Assembly (NCBI GenBank): GCA_964017065.1
Contig: OZ024790.1
Location: 7,181,422-7,245,421 of the forward strand
DNA: 64,000 nt
Direction of reading: 5' to 3'
Source of the DNA: Haliclona indistincta
Lineage: Eukaryota; Porifera; Demospongiae; Haplosclerida; Chalinidae
Positions 16,849 to 28,649 of this stretch are shown piece by piece. The stretch's first letter is position 1. Each line of letters starts with the position of its first letter. The notes under the pieces are model-generated. The model did no database searches. It was not told the DNA's origin and saw nothing but the letters and a program-made list of their open reading frames with translations. The translations under genes were made by a program, and so were the position numbers.

Positions 16849-17625
16849 AGCTCAATTGATACAGTCAATATTTTTACAAACCTTTGTTTGATATTCAATT
16901 GAATCTCTTGAACTACACCCAATCTAGAGTGAACGCACGTACAATTTAACACCACTTCAGCAAAGAAAATTATTTTTATGGCAGTGGTTACTGTCTGATT
17001 GTGTCATTCAACAAGCTACAGATTCATGAATAGCTATAATTTGTTTTTCCTATCCACTGTGTATGTATCAAGTTTGCAATTAGCCTCATCTGTTGTATAA
17101 TAGAGTCTACTAAGCGATGTGACGACTGACGGTTCCTTTGATTATACCCACGCATTGTAGTACAACATACAACACTGAAGGTATTCTAAATGCATTATAT
17201 GTACCTCCGGGAATTCTGCTTTACAACACAAGCTGTCAAATTTTTATTGTGTCACTAAAATTTTATTGTCAAGTGTATTGTGCTGGTCTAGCTTGAAGTG
17301 TAAAACATGCATTTTGAATATTCTGTATACTTAATGAGCTAGAGCTACATGTAGTGGAATTTAATTTATATTCATGCCTGTATAAAAGGGCGTTGCTTGC
17401 ATTTCATTTGTCAGACAAACATCTGTGGTTAGCTGTAAACCATGAAACTGTCAGCTGGTTATTTTGGTTTATTTCTTCCAAGCTGGAGAAGCCGGAGATG
17501 TGAAAAAAATATTTGATCCTACCAAGGGCACAAGCCTTTTCTTGCACTACAGAGATGTCTGAAGAACCACTCATTTGAAATCTGGTACATACCCAGTAGA
17601 AGGGCCGGCCCGGGGACTAGCGTAA
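16849..17625. repeat. Duplicate of the PPWD1 3' flank
   Basis: Matches 5044-5720 with small indels, up to cccagtagaagggccgg...gggactagcgta. The duplication ends here and abuts, or overlaps, the 3' end of the Ig-domain pseudogene. An insertion around 17295-17470 is absent from the first copy. Confidence 0.7.
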
Positions 17626-18768
17626 GTGAGAGATGAATAATTGGAGCTGGAACTGTGAAAGAATTTAAACAATCACATTGCCTATGTGACACACCTTTTG
17701 CTATGAGGTCATACATGGACTGATTACTAATTTGTCTGATCAGGTGTTCTCCTGGGTTAGCTGAAGAGACTGTCACTGTGCAGGAGTAGGTTGTAGCATC
17801 AGCTGGACTCAAGTCGGGTAGCACTAGTTCCTGTTCACTGCCTCTTGTCACACCATTAGAGGACCACTGGTACTGGATGGTGAGCTGGCTGAGCTGAGGA
17901 TGGAGTGTAACAGAGCAGTTCAGTCTAGTACTGGTACCCAGTAGAGGTTGTGAGTGGAATCCATTGGATGGTCCAGTGTGAACATCAATATGAGAAACTG
18001 TAAGAGACAATTAAATGATGACAGTTTGTCTCAATCCACTCACATGCTACAGTGAGGTTGGCTTCAGCTGTTACTTGTTGTCTGTCAGTAGACACACGAC
18101 AGGAGTACAGTCCTGAGCTCTCAACAGTAGTCTCACTCAGAGTCAACTCAGTCACATACACTGAAGCACCTGCTCCTGATCCTTGCTTTAGTAGAAACCC
18201 ACCACTACCAGTGACCAGACTCCCTCTGTGCATCCACTGGACTGAGAGCAGGTTAGTGGTGACTGGTAGTGAAGTGTGCACTTCACAAGTGAGCACAGAT
18301 GACTGTCCAAGAACTGCATTCACTGGTGTGAAAATATTAGTATTCTGGAGCGATCCTGTGTATGAGATGTATAGTAGAACTCATGATATAGAAGCACCTA
18401 TATTTAAATACCTTGTACTTGAAGATTAATAAAACCAACTCTTGAACCAGTAATTCCAGTAATAGCAGCATAACAGTAGTACAGTCCTGCACTAGTAGCT
18501 GAGATAGTGGCTACTGTCAGGTTACAAGAGAAGGTGTCACTGATCTGTGTGTTCCCATGTGGCTGAGGGCTGGAGCAGTTGTTGATGATAGTGTCAGTGA
18601 TGTCTCTCCAATCAATACTGAGAGCACTGTAGTCTGGTCCAATGGTGCTACTCAGTGTGACAGTACACTGCAGCTCAACATTCTGGTCACCATCAACAAC
18701 ATATGATAGTGGATTGATAATGGAAACTATAATGAAATGGAGATTAAAATATCTTCAATAAGTAATAG

Positions 18769-18901
18769 TTAACTCCCGGTCTCTGAGGCGATACGGGATA
18801 TATACCGAGGTGGTTAATTATGCTGTCCGAGGGCGGAGCCCGAGGATGGCATAATTAACCACCGAGGTATTATCCCGATCGCCGAAGAGACCGGGAGTTA
18901 A
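18769..18901. mobile_element. CpG-rich foldback element flanked by TTAA
   Basis: Near-perfect hairpin: TTAACTCCCGGTCTCTG... pairs with ...GAGACCGGGAGTTAA, arms about 60 bp around a short GC-rich loop (ccgagggcggagcccgagg). It is bounded by TTAA on both sides. It lies in an intron of the Ig gene. No coding capacity. Confidence 0.8.
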
Positions 18902-19545
18902 CTGACTTGTACCCAACCACCAGTCTTCTTGTGGTGTTTGTAGCTGCTGTAGCTGTTCTGTAGCTTGTAAGCGAAGATCTACGAGCTGTTCTGTAGCTTG
19001 TAAGCGAAGATCTACGAGCGGATGGGAGCCCAGGGCACTCGCCTCCAAGCGCACACTCGCCAGGTCTATAATGGCGAACGCCCGTGTTCAAGTTGGGCGA
19101 CAAACGAAGCCTGGCGTCAACTTTTGTGCAGCTAAAACGCACGGTAACTTGGCTTTCAGGCAGCAATGCTGGCTGACCTTTCCCAAAGGTCAACACGTGC
19201 CCAATAAATTATTGATAATTTATTGACGATGGCCCACTAGTATCTGCTATTTTGTGGGGTATAAAGCTCCACGCACTTTCGCCGGGTGGGCAGGTGTGGA
19301 CAAGGGACTAGTGCCACTTTGCCACTTCCTGGAAAATATCCATATTGGCCAGGTTTAACTTTAATATCCTGGAAAATATCCATATTTCCCTGGGTATATG
19401 GGATATATACCATGCCATTTTCTTTGGGTGTGGTGGGGTACAATAATAATTAAGGCAGTAACATTGATTAGTAGCACATAAAAATTGACTAGTTTAAGTT
19501 AATGAATGGACTATGCATGATCCATCCCTACATAATTTACTATAC
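18902..19545. other. Inserted noncoding sequence in the Ig-gene intron
   Basis: Includes a tandem duplication of about 36 bp (ctgtagcttgtaagcgaaga, twice, 18957-19018) and a repeated phrase atatcctggaaaatatccat (19332 and 19368). It is probably transposon-derived; no conserved frame is recognised. Confidence 0.45.
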
Positions 19546-20149
19546 CTTTGGTAATGGTTGTATTGACAGCATTAGAACCTGGTCCAGAAGAGGTAGTTTC
19601 AGCTAGAAGATTTGTTGCAGTAGGAGAAGTGGTTTCAGCTAGAGGAGCTGAAGATGCAGTTTTAGGTAAGGATGATGTTTTAGCAGTTGCAGAAGGAGAG
19701 ATATTAACTGATGGTATAGAGTGGGAAGCAGCTCCAGCTCAAACAGCTATCATCAAGATTAAGAACATGCTTTGCGGCAACATTATGAACTTCAGAGGCA
19801 TGCAGCTTAGAAAATACATCCAGGTCATTGCATGAAGTGAAAATGAACACAATACTACATGTACATGCTTAGTTATAACAATGCGTGGATCAGCATAGAC
19901 AACTTATCTTGTTTACATATGTTAATATCATGATTTTTTAGTCAAGTCATAATAATTATTATTATTTCGATGTACTAAAAATAATGTTTGCAGTCTCACT
20001 GATAAAAATGGCAATAATAGCCAAAAATATATCTAATTTGGGAGTTCTGGTGGGTGTAAATGTATGCAAATGGCTCAACTGACATTTCACTGTCAGTATC
20101 AGTACTACATCAGTAAAGAGAAAAGGACACAAACAAGAAAATTAAAAAG

Positions 20150-20850
20150 ATTTCAAAATCAAAAGGGGGGTTGTAGGGATGAAGAAATATATCACTGGTC
20201 CACTGCTGGTCCACAATGTTAAACAACAACTGAGGAACAAGCATGGAATGGTAACACGATTGACTTGATAACAGACATAGATCCCTACATCAGTGGCTGT
20301 ACATAAGGTCAATATTTTGTCACAAGCTTAATTCAATTCAGTTGTCAGTCAACAGCAACTAGCTGAACTAGATATAGTCAGCCACAGCAGCCACTGATGT
20401 AGGGATCTATGGCCGGTCTGTTAGCAAGTCAATCGTGTTACCAATCCGTGCTTGTTCCTTATTGTTTCACATTGTGGACCAGTGGTATATTTATCATCCA
20501 GGCGCGTGTCCACGATAGGGCTCCGGGTGCTCTAGCACCCCCCTCAGCATTGAAGTTTTAAATTATTAATTGCATTAAAGTACACTGTGGCTATAAATTT
20601 ATCACAACTGTTATTGCAACAAACTTATCAGCTGCCAATATTCCATTCTAAGGTGGTTTAGGCCGTTTGCCATTAGTTCTAGCGAAGAACAAATCCAGTG
20701 CGCCATGATAGTAATGACGAAAATGACGCAAATTAATGAATATCATGAATATTAATTAGATTTATCGGGCGCGCTTCGCGCGCACCTATCTTTCCTCCTT
20801 TCTAGACACGCGCCTGCATCCTACATCCTTTTGATTTCGATAGAAATCTT
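20150..20850. mobile_element. Foldback element interrupted by a nested element
   Basis: Outer inverted repeats: left arm about 20150-20300 (caaaatcaaaagg...ttgtagggatga...ggtccac...cctacatcagtggctg) and right arm 20385-20502 plus 20816-20850 (cagccactgatgtaggg...gtggaccagtgg...catcc ... tacatccttttgatttcg). The right arm is split at catcc by a separate element, after which the arm resumes. Confidence 0.7.
20503..20815. mobile_element. Nested MITE inside the outer foldback element
   Basis: Starts AGGCGCGTGTC and ends GACACGCGCCT, an 11-bp terminal inverted repeat, flanked on both sides by catcc-like sequence that may be the target duplication. The interior is AT-rich apart from tcgggcgcgcttcgcgcgca. 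Noncoding. Confidence 0.65.
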
Positions 20851-20859
20851 TTTAATTTT

Positions 20860-21100
20860 AATGAGATAACCGCGCTATGTCGAGGCGACCGCCACCTACT
20901 GTTGGACAGGGTCCACTGAAGTATGCGAAGCTGACAGTAGATCTGCCGCGAAATTCATCCGTGGACCCTAGCCTCGTCCCCAGGCTCTCGAAATAGAGCC
21001 TGGTACACATTGTATGCGCATGCGGGCCTGCATCAGAGAATTGAAGCGCGTGCAACGTAAGTAAGGAATCCACTTTGATTGTGGCGTTGCAAGATTGCTG
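20860..21100. other. GC-richer unassigned sequence between elements
   Basis: Contains a partial inverted pair (cagggtccactg ... gtggacccta; gcctcgtccccaggctc ... gagcctgg) and no recognisable gene. It is probably another decayed hairpin element. Confidence 0.4.
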
Positions 21101-21101
21101 T

Positions 21102-24100
21102 ATCACCCGCTTCACCTAAAATCACCCAGGAAATGACTGGTTAAAATCATTGCGTATGACCAGGTCTTGACTGTACAAAATCACCATATATTATAATACG
21201 AATGTCATGTATAATACATAAGGACTGTACTAGACGACCAGCACACGCCTACTTTAGTAAAGATGGCTCTCGCGAGATGGCTGCCTGTATTCATGAAGAC
21301 GCGTGAGTTGTTTCTGGTGTCTGGCATTCTTTTCTACTACGAGCCAAGTGGACCAGCCTTTTAAACTTCTGTGTGACAATGGAAAGCGTTGTAACGAGGA
21401 AGAATCTCAGCTAGAATTGGTTGAATGTGACTAGTAGCTTGTTTATGAATTAAAGGTCCGATGCCAAGCTCCAGTGCACCACCTCTGAGTAGAACTGGTG
21501 AGTCTATCAATAGGTGGAGATGGTCAGATTGTATTAGAAGCATTAAGAGTAGCACTGTTGTTGGTTTTCCTGTAAATGAGATCTATAGACCACCTGCATG
21601 CAAGCTAGCTATATAGCTCTCTATAGCATTCAGCTGCTTTAATGATCGACAGAGAATAATGTTTCATGCTTGTCTTGTTAACCCATCCAAGGCTACTTGC
21701 ATGACCAGCACACTTGAAATGATGTAATCACAAACTGAAAAGAAGGTTGTCTTGTACCAAAAAATTGCCACTGAGCACTTTACCTACAATAGTTCTACAG
21801 ATGCATGAAAATTAATTGTGGAGGAGGAATGCAGCGAAATGGGTAGAGAAATAAATTATTCGCTCAAAAATCTTCTGCCGTCTTCCTCTTAACGACACAC
21901 ACCGCTCACGGGGTTCCGAAGAATGACAATCGCCCAGTCTCGAAAGTATTGCAGTGAAAATGGCAAATCTAAGTAGTCCTACGCGACTGTTCACGAGAAT
22001 TATTGCACAAAATCAATTCACATGGCCATCATGATTTTTAATAAGACCAAATTTTTAGCAGCGCTCTGCGCCACAAAAAAGAAACCTCTCCGTAAATTCC
22101 TGGCTACGGCCTTGTACATGTATATTGACGGTTTTGTATAATCTACTAATAATAGTGATAGGCATAATAGGCTCTCTGGTTCATATTATTGACTGTTTTT
22201 GTGTTTAGCCCTAGATTTAACCATCTTAAAATTATCGAAATTTATCACATCTCTCTCTTTCTCTCTCAGGCCTTTCATTAATTCTGTAAAATCAGAAAGT
22301 GGACATGTGTTATTACTAAAACACCTATTTTGTTCTAGGAGAATGAACATCAGGTTTGTCACAATGAGTGACAACGTGCTGCTTGGTTTGATGGTGTTAT
22401 GTCCACAGGTGCAACCCAAAAAGTGATGGTCTGGCAAGTCGTAACAAGAAGATAATTATAGCTAAGTAGTTACTAATCCCAGACAACAAGACTAGTAATT
22501 TTGTTACAATTATATATTTTCGTGCGTATCAATATTGAAACAATGAACACACTAGGAGTGTATAACACATTATGGTCTAATTGTAATACAATGATTATTT
22601 TGTTACAATGAATCGTACTATCCACTGAAATAGTCCTGAGCTAATCATAATAAACAGTTGCAAAATGTTTTCAGTGACCTTGCAATCTGGTAAGCGCTGA
22701 TGAAGTGTAGCTTGACTGTAGGAGTAGTTTAATAGTAGATAAATGCCATTTCATATAGTGATCTTGAGACTATATTGTAGTAAGTTGCATACTAATCTGG
22801 TAGACTTGATGGGTAAGAATGCTGTGACAGCACTGAAATGAAGAAAGTGATATTTAATAGTGATCTTGAGGCTAAAGTGCAGTAAGTTGCATACTAATCT
22901 GGTAGACTTGATGGGTAAAAATGCTGTGACAGCACTGAAATGGTGAAAATTCCAATTCAGAGTGATCTTGAGGCTAAAGTGCAATAAGTTGCATACTAAT
23001 CTGGTAGACCTGATGTCTAAGGATGCTGTGACAGCAGTGAAATGAAGAAAATTCCATTTCAGACCAGATTAGTATGCAACTTACTGCACTTTAGCCTCAA
23101 GATCACTCTGAAATGAAATTTTCTTCATTTCAGTGCTGTCACAGCATTCTTACCCATCAAGTCTACCAGATTAGTATGCAACTTACTGCACTTTAGCCTC
23201 AAGATCACTATTCAATGTCATTTTCTTCATTTCAGTGCTGTCACGGCATTCTTACCTATCAAGTCCACCAGATTTGTATGCAACTTACTGCACTTTAGCC
23301 TCAAGATCACTATTAAATATCATTTTCTTAATTTCAGTGCCGTCACAGCATCCTTAGACATCAAGTCTACCAGATTAGTATTCAACTTACTACACTTTAG
23401 TCTCAAGATCACTATGAAATGGCATTTAACTATACTTTTAAACTACTCCTACAGTCAAGCTACACTTCATCAGCGCTTACCAGGCAAGGTCACTGGAAAA
23501 ATTTTGCAACTGTTTAATATGATTAGCTCAGGACTATTTCAGTGGATAGTACGATTCATTGTAACAAAATAATCATTGTATAACAATTAGACCATAATGT
23601 GTTATGCACTCCTAGTGTGTTCATTGTTTCAATAGTGATACGCACGAAAATATATAACTGTAACAAAATTACTAGTCTTGTTGTCTGGGATTAGTAACTA
23701 CTTAGCTATAATTATCTTCTAGTTACGACTTGCCAGACCATCACTTTTTGGGTTGCACCTGTGGACATAACACCATCAAACCAAGCAGCACGTTGTCACT
23801 CATTATGACAAACCTGATGTTCATTCTCCTAGAACAAAATAGGTGTTTTAGTAATAACACATGTCCACTTTCTGATTTTACAAAATTAATGAAAGGCCTG
23901 AGAGAGAAAGAGAGAGATGTGATAAATTTCGATAATTTTAAGATGGTTAAATCTAGGGCTAAACACAAAAACAGTCAATAATATGAACCAGAGAGCCTAT
24001 TATGCCTATCACTATTATTATTAGATTATACAAAACCGTCGATATACATGTACAAGGCCGTAGCCAGGAATTTACGGAGAGGGTTCTTTTTTTGTGGCGC

Positions 24101-25066
24101 AGAGCACTGCTAAAAATTTGGTCTTATTAAAAATCATGATGGCAATGTGAATTGATTTTGTGCAATAATTATCGTGACAAGTCGCGTAGGACTACCTATT
24201 TTCACTGCAATACTTTCGAGACTGGGCGATTGTCATTCTTCAGAACCCCGTGAGCTGCGTGTGTCGTTAACAGGAAGACAGAACATTTTTGAGCGAATAA
24301 TTTATTTCTCTACCCATTTCGCTGCATTCATCCTCCACAATTATTTTTCATGTATCTGTAGAACTATTGTAGGTAAAGTGCTTCAGTGGCAATTTTTTTG
24401 GTACAAGACAACCTTCTTTTCAGTTTGTGATTACATCATTACAAGTGTGCTGGTCATGCAAGTAGCCTTGGATGGGTTAACAAGACAAGCATGAAACATT
24501 ATTCTCTGTCGATCATTAAAGCAGCTGAATGCTATAGAGAGCTATATAGCTAGCATGCAGGCGGGTGGTCTATAGATCTCATTTACAGGAAAACCAACAA
24601 CAGTATGCTACTCTTAATGCTCAGGACTAATACAATCTGACCATCTCCACCTATTGATAGACTCACCAGTTCTACTCAGAGGTGTGCACTGGAGCTTGGC
24701 ATCGGACCTCTAATTCATAAACAAGCTACTATAGTCACATTTAGCCGATTCTAGCTGAGATTCTCCCTCGTTACAACGCTTTCCATTGTCACACAGAAAT
24801 TTAAAAGGCTGGTCCACTTGGCTCGTAGTCAGTAGAAAAGAATGCCAGACACCAGAAACAACTCGTCCCCTGAGTTCAGTGAATACAGCAGCCATCTCGC
24901 GAGAGCCATCTTTACTAAAGTAGGCGTGTGCTGGTAGTCTAGTACAGTCCTTATGTATTATACATGACATTCGTATTATAATATATGGTGATTTTGTACA
25001 GTCAAGACCTGGTCATACGCAATGATTTTAACCAGTCATTTCCTGAGTGATTTTAGGTGAAGCGGG
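21102..25066. mobile_element. 4-kb imperfect palindrome (long inverted repeat element)
   Basis: The left arm begins acccgcttcacctaaaatca (about 21102). The right arm ends tgattttaggtgaagcgggt (about 25066). Arms are about 1.95 kb, meeting near 23050-23085. Many blocks match in reverse: gactgtactagacgaccagc versus its inverse near 24937, and a shared 83-codon frame at 22186-22437 (-) and 23730-23981 (+) with a few substitutions. The centre holds tandem repeats of about 100 bp. The arms differ by scattered substitutions and indels, which argues against a simple assembly duplication. No transposase is recognised; it resembles Foldback/Galileo-type elements in form only. Confidence 0.8.
22750..23430. 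repeat. Tandem repeats of about 100 bp at the palindrome centre, in both orientations
   Basis: Three left-hand units (agtgatcttgaggctaaagt ... gcatactaatctggtagac ... gctgtgacagcactgaaatg) and about four inverted right-hand units, switching orientation near 23060. Units differ by a few bases and in one central word. Confidence 0.85.
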
Positions 25067-25288
25067 TGGCTGTATTGTACGGTGGGCGGTGCTCACGAAA
25101 ACAATCATACGGAAGCGCGGTAGCTTTGATTCTGCCCACGCAGTATCATAAGTTTATTTTCTCTCTTCTATAAAGAAATTCTGATTGCTGCACAGAAATC
25201 TTTAATAGTTTAATCTGCTGTAAGTAGTAGACAGTCGCACTATACACTACTCTTATTCTGTTAATATTGTGTCTCTGATACACTCTGA

Positions 25289-25890
25289 TTATATTTTATA
25301 CTTGAAGTTGTCATATAGACCCATTGAGTCTGAAAACTCAGCAATCACTTCATAGCGTAATGCTCCTGCATAAGAAATGATATGCTATAATCTCTCAACT
25401 TAGCTTACCTGGTGCCTGACCAGTCCCCTGCGATTCAGACGAGAGTCCTTGATGAACTGAAATATGTCACCCACTCCCTCCACTTTAACCCTCTCCAGCT
25501 GTGAGTACCGGATGCAGATGAAGGCACCTGTCCTACCCACGCCATCACTGTACAATATTAGATTGTGATGTGTAATGTAACAGAGCTCTCCCTACTTGCA
25601 CATGACTGTGATGGGGTTTCCACTTGCTGACATTGCTGTTTTGAGTACAGTATCAGTTAGTTTAAGTACAGCATCAATGTCAGTAGGAGCACTGTACTCC
25701 GGCCACTGGCTGTAATGGATTTGAGTCACAACAAGTGAGTTATCACTGGTCTGTGAACAAACAAATGCCCACGTTAAGTATGTTTGTACAGCATGATTAC
25801 ATAGGCTATCACTAACATTGATGTAGTCCCCCTCTTTGACAACTTCAAGTGTACGTATCAGTGTAGAGCATCGAGGCATTTGTCTGAGAA
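25289..25890 (-). pseudogene. Receptor-type tyrosine phosphatase fragment (D2-like)
   Basis: Minus-strand exons encode IRTLEVVKEGDYIN, then SLVVTQIHYSQWPEYSAP, VMCK/DGVGRTGAFICIRYSQ, and DIFQFIKDSRLNRRGLVRHQ. This matches the end of a PTP domain: the WPD loop is WPE, and the P-loop is C-K-D-G-V-G-R with Met replacing the usual His before Cys, as in low-activity D2 domains. The last exon reads YEVIAEFSDSMGLYDNFKYK only after a frame change, so it is frameshifted. No transmembrane or D1 domain is present. It is joined to dynein sequence at its 5' side. Confidence 0.7.
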
Positions 25891-27112
25891 TGGTGTATCA
25901 TTCCTGTTGTGCTTGGATATGATGATTCTGTTCCATTGTGTCATCTCACGAGGACTGTAGATATAGTGAGGTTGCATGTCCACCGTGAACCTTGCCTAGA
26001 GAACAATATCAATATGAGATAGCAAACCCACTACAGTACTGGTCTAGACCTGAGAGATTGAGTAGAAGTCCACCATTGCATTGGTAAGAGGATCAGCATA
26101 TGTTCTCAGGTTAGGCACTGAGGGCAACATGGCTCTGTTGAATGTACCGTAGATCTGAGCCAGAGAGGCTAGACCAGGATAGTCGACATAGATCACAGGA
26201 ACATGACGGAGGAACCTGCACAATAATGATGTTGAAACCATTCTTTGAATGTAATAGGTCCGATAATTTAAACAAAAATGTTATTTTATTTCTCTTGCAT
26301 CACTGACCTGTGTGATAGTGGTTTTCTTCCAGGATCAGTGGGAGGGTTACAGGCGTCAACAAACTGTATTCTCTCTAGTGTGATCCAGGTGTGGTCTGTG
26401 GTCCGATAGAACCCACCATGCTGGACTATCTGACGAAGGAAGGAGATGACTCGCTGAGTACCTGAGTGAGAGAAAACATGGATGTTTTAAGACTCCAGCT
26501 ATATAGTATTACTGACAAAAATGCTAAAATGTATAAAAGATCTGATCAATTGGAGTATGTCACTGCTAACAAATGGGGTTCATGGTGATGAAGATAGCCA
26601 TGTCCGTAGTGACCTTTACCTGCTTACCAACCAGCTCAACAATGATGGGCTTGGCACCTTGGACAGCTGAAGAAAGAACAGAATCATCATATCCAAGCAC
26701 AACAGGAATGATACACCATTCTCAGACAAATGCCTCGATGCTCTACACTGTCCAAACTTGGAACATCAGTCTCGTCATCGCTCATCAATGAATGGTCAAC
26801 AGACATGCATGTTATGTGTGATGAGCTACGTACATGCTACAGCATGCTTGTGCTCCTTAAGCGCCTCCTGTATGGTCTGTATCTGCTGTGAGACAGCTGA
26901 CAGCATTCTCTCCTCAAGACGATTGAACTCATCAAAGCAGCCCCAGGCACCAACCTGACATAAACCAATGAATATCCTTCCCATTGCCTGGAAACACAAA
27001 CATTAAATACGTCCACACTAGTCGGAAGATGAACAATACCTGGAAATCAAACTTTTCGTCACAGTTAAACACTAGGACAAATCGACCCAACTGGTTACCA
27101 AGAGCTTTCCTG
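25881..27112 (-). pseudogene. Cytoplasmic dynein heavy chain fragment, rearranged
   Basis: Minus-strand exons spell cytoplasmic dynein 1 heavy chain: [18 protein letters not shown] and [18 protein letters not shown] (AAA1, about 27109-26835), then ELVGKQVKVTTDMAIFITMN (about 26640-26570). The sequence then jumps to a later AAA module: [46 protein letters not shown], and [13 protein letters not shown] (about 26460-25940). The thousands of residues before AAA1 and the intervening AAA2 portion are missing, and the AAA1 part ends ITMNPIC-stop instead of the normal NPGYAGR. The 3' end fuses into PTP sequence. Clearly a scrambled gene fragment. Confidence 0.85.
26668..26750 (+). repeat. 68-bp inverted copy of the dynein/PTP junction
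   Basis: The words gaatcatcatatccaagcac ... cctcgatgctctacac here are the exact reverse complement of 25869-25936 at the dynein-PTP joint. It sits between two dynein exons and documents an inversion or template switch. Confidence 0.85.
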
Positions 27113-27125
27113 TTACTGAAAAACT

Positions 27126-27850
27126 AATCAATAATGGAACTGTTGACAAACGTACTATTATTGATTAAAGTAAAGTAAAAAAGTTTAATAAAAAACTAAA
27201 AAGTGTAGGGATGACGCTTGAAAAGTAAAGGAACAAGATGGGATGATGCTGCAAAGTAAAGGAACAAAATGGGATGATGCCTGCAAAAGAAAAGGAACAA
27301 GATAGAATAATGCTTGCAATTGTAAAATCCCAAGTGTCCCTACATCAGCGGCTTGCTGCGACGACGTGCAATTGACAAATGCAGAGTCCTCTTCCTAAAC
27401 CTTTTACAACCGTCAATTACTGAATCGGACTGTGTCCTCCAAACCACAGATACCTCTAGTCATTTACAACTGTCAACTACTTCATCGGACTGTGTCCTCC
27501 AAAACACAGATACCTCTACAACCGTCAATTACTTCATCGGACTGCGTCCTCCTTCAAGCCGCTCATGTGGGATATATACTTGGGACTTTTACATTTGCAA
27601 GCATTATAAGTTCCATCTTGTTCCTTCAATTTTGCAAGCATCATCCCATCTTGTTCCTTTACTTTTGCAAGCTTCATCCCTACACTTTTTATTAAACTTT
27701 TTTACTTTACTTGTTCCTGTTACTTTTTTGATCACTATCAGTTTGAACTTATTAGCTGTATTCTAGCTTTTATTTCATTTTTACAACTCTGTGAGCAGCA
27801 GTTACTAGTCTAGTAGATCAGAAGGTGCATAGCCTCTAGACAGAGAGTCA
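27126..27850. mobile_element. Foldback MITE with internal tandem repeats
   Basis: After a small hairpin (aatcaataat ... attattgatt, 27126-27166), the arms aagtaaagtaaaaaagttta ... tgtagggatgacgc (from 27170) and gcttcatccctacac ... taaacttttttactttac (to 27712) are inverted repeats. They include several ggaacaagatgggatgatgc words and their inverses. The core holds about 2.5 copies of a roughly 60-bp unit (accgtcaattac...atcggactg). A truncated copy lies at 34195-34470. Confidence 0.75.
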
Positions 27851-28195
27851 AGGAACATGGAATGTTATTATTATCTGCAATCACAAGAATAATGAAAAGG
27901 TTTAAATTAGTTAGAGAGGTTGAGGGTATGAGTTGACAACATGATATTTCTTAGCACTAGCTGTAATGGATGAAGAGACTAACACTAACAACTATAAGTA
28001 AGCCGGGAACAGGCTATTATGATGATCATGGCTGGAAGCCTAGCTGGTCCGTAGCCTAGTCCCAGGATTGCATGTTGATGTCCAGTTGTCAACAGCACAG
28101 GGGTCCTATAGGGTTCAATAGCTTGTCAGGTACGCATCAACCTGAAGAATCAAAACGAAGCCACCGAGTGGTTGAGAAAGATGCAAGAGCATGCG
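27850..28195. other. No feature recognised
   Basis: AT-rich spacer between repeat elements. No conserved frame or structure is seen. Confidence 0.4.
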
Positions 28196-28475
28196 ACACA
28201 TAGTTACACATTGGTTAATTCAATTTATATATAATAATAAGTTTTACAGAACAAAGATAATCGCTCTAGCTGTACCAGAATTAAGAAGTTAAGCCTTTGT
28301 CGTGTGGCATACACAAAAAACCGTCAACGCGTCACGGCAACACAACTGAGCGTAAACTGACACCAAAACTAGAATCAAAAGCAGCTTTAGCTAAATCATA
28401 CAGCTAAAGAAAAGAAGCCATGCATTGACAGGAGTCCAGAGAGATAAAAAGACTGCATGCCCATCAGGCCTAGCT
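28196..28475. repeat. 280-bp direct repeat, left copy
   Basis: agttacacattggttaatt ... gacaggagtccagagagata ... atgcccatcaggcct recurs at 31500-31757 in the same orientation with small indels. The 3-kb interval between the copies consists of several foldback elements. Confidence 0.85.
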
Positions 28476-28649
28476 GTGAAATCTAGAGAACGCAGAGCGA
28501 AGTTTACCAGATTTTATAGCCAAAGCTTTCTAATTACTGAGCTCTCTGCTTCACCCTTTTTGTCTGTTTCTCAGCCATTTGTTACTTACTGGTCATGCAG
28601 CTGCATTAATGTTATTATTAATTATAATTCTAATTTATAGATGATAATA

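Larger units (their letters stand above)
17519..19801 (-). pseudogene. Immunoglobulin-domain cell-surface protein, degraded
   Basis: Minus-strand gene. Exon 1 has ATG at 19801 and a hydrophobic leader (MPLKFIMLPQSMFLILMIAV), then an in-frame TGA at codon 21 (19741-19739). The frame continues open as a Ser/Thr/Ala-rich stalk to a donor near 19549. Three Ig-domain exons follow at about 18727-18413, 18324-18044 and 17999-17693. Each shows the two-Cys/Trp pattern (e.g. LTCEVH ... VQWMHRG ... GLYSCRVS). The last exon (about 17658-17519) runs out of the Ig gene into PPWD1-flank duplicate sequence and gives an unrelated tail, so the transmembrane and cytoplasmic parts are missing. The premature stop and truncation suggest a pseudogene. 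A single-base assembly error at the TGA is an alternative. Confidence 0.7.

Noticed and set aside
22186..23981. 83-codon frame present in both arms of the palindrome
   Set aside because: Conserved only because the arms are duplicates; no family resemblance, and the opposite strand is equally open.
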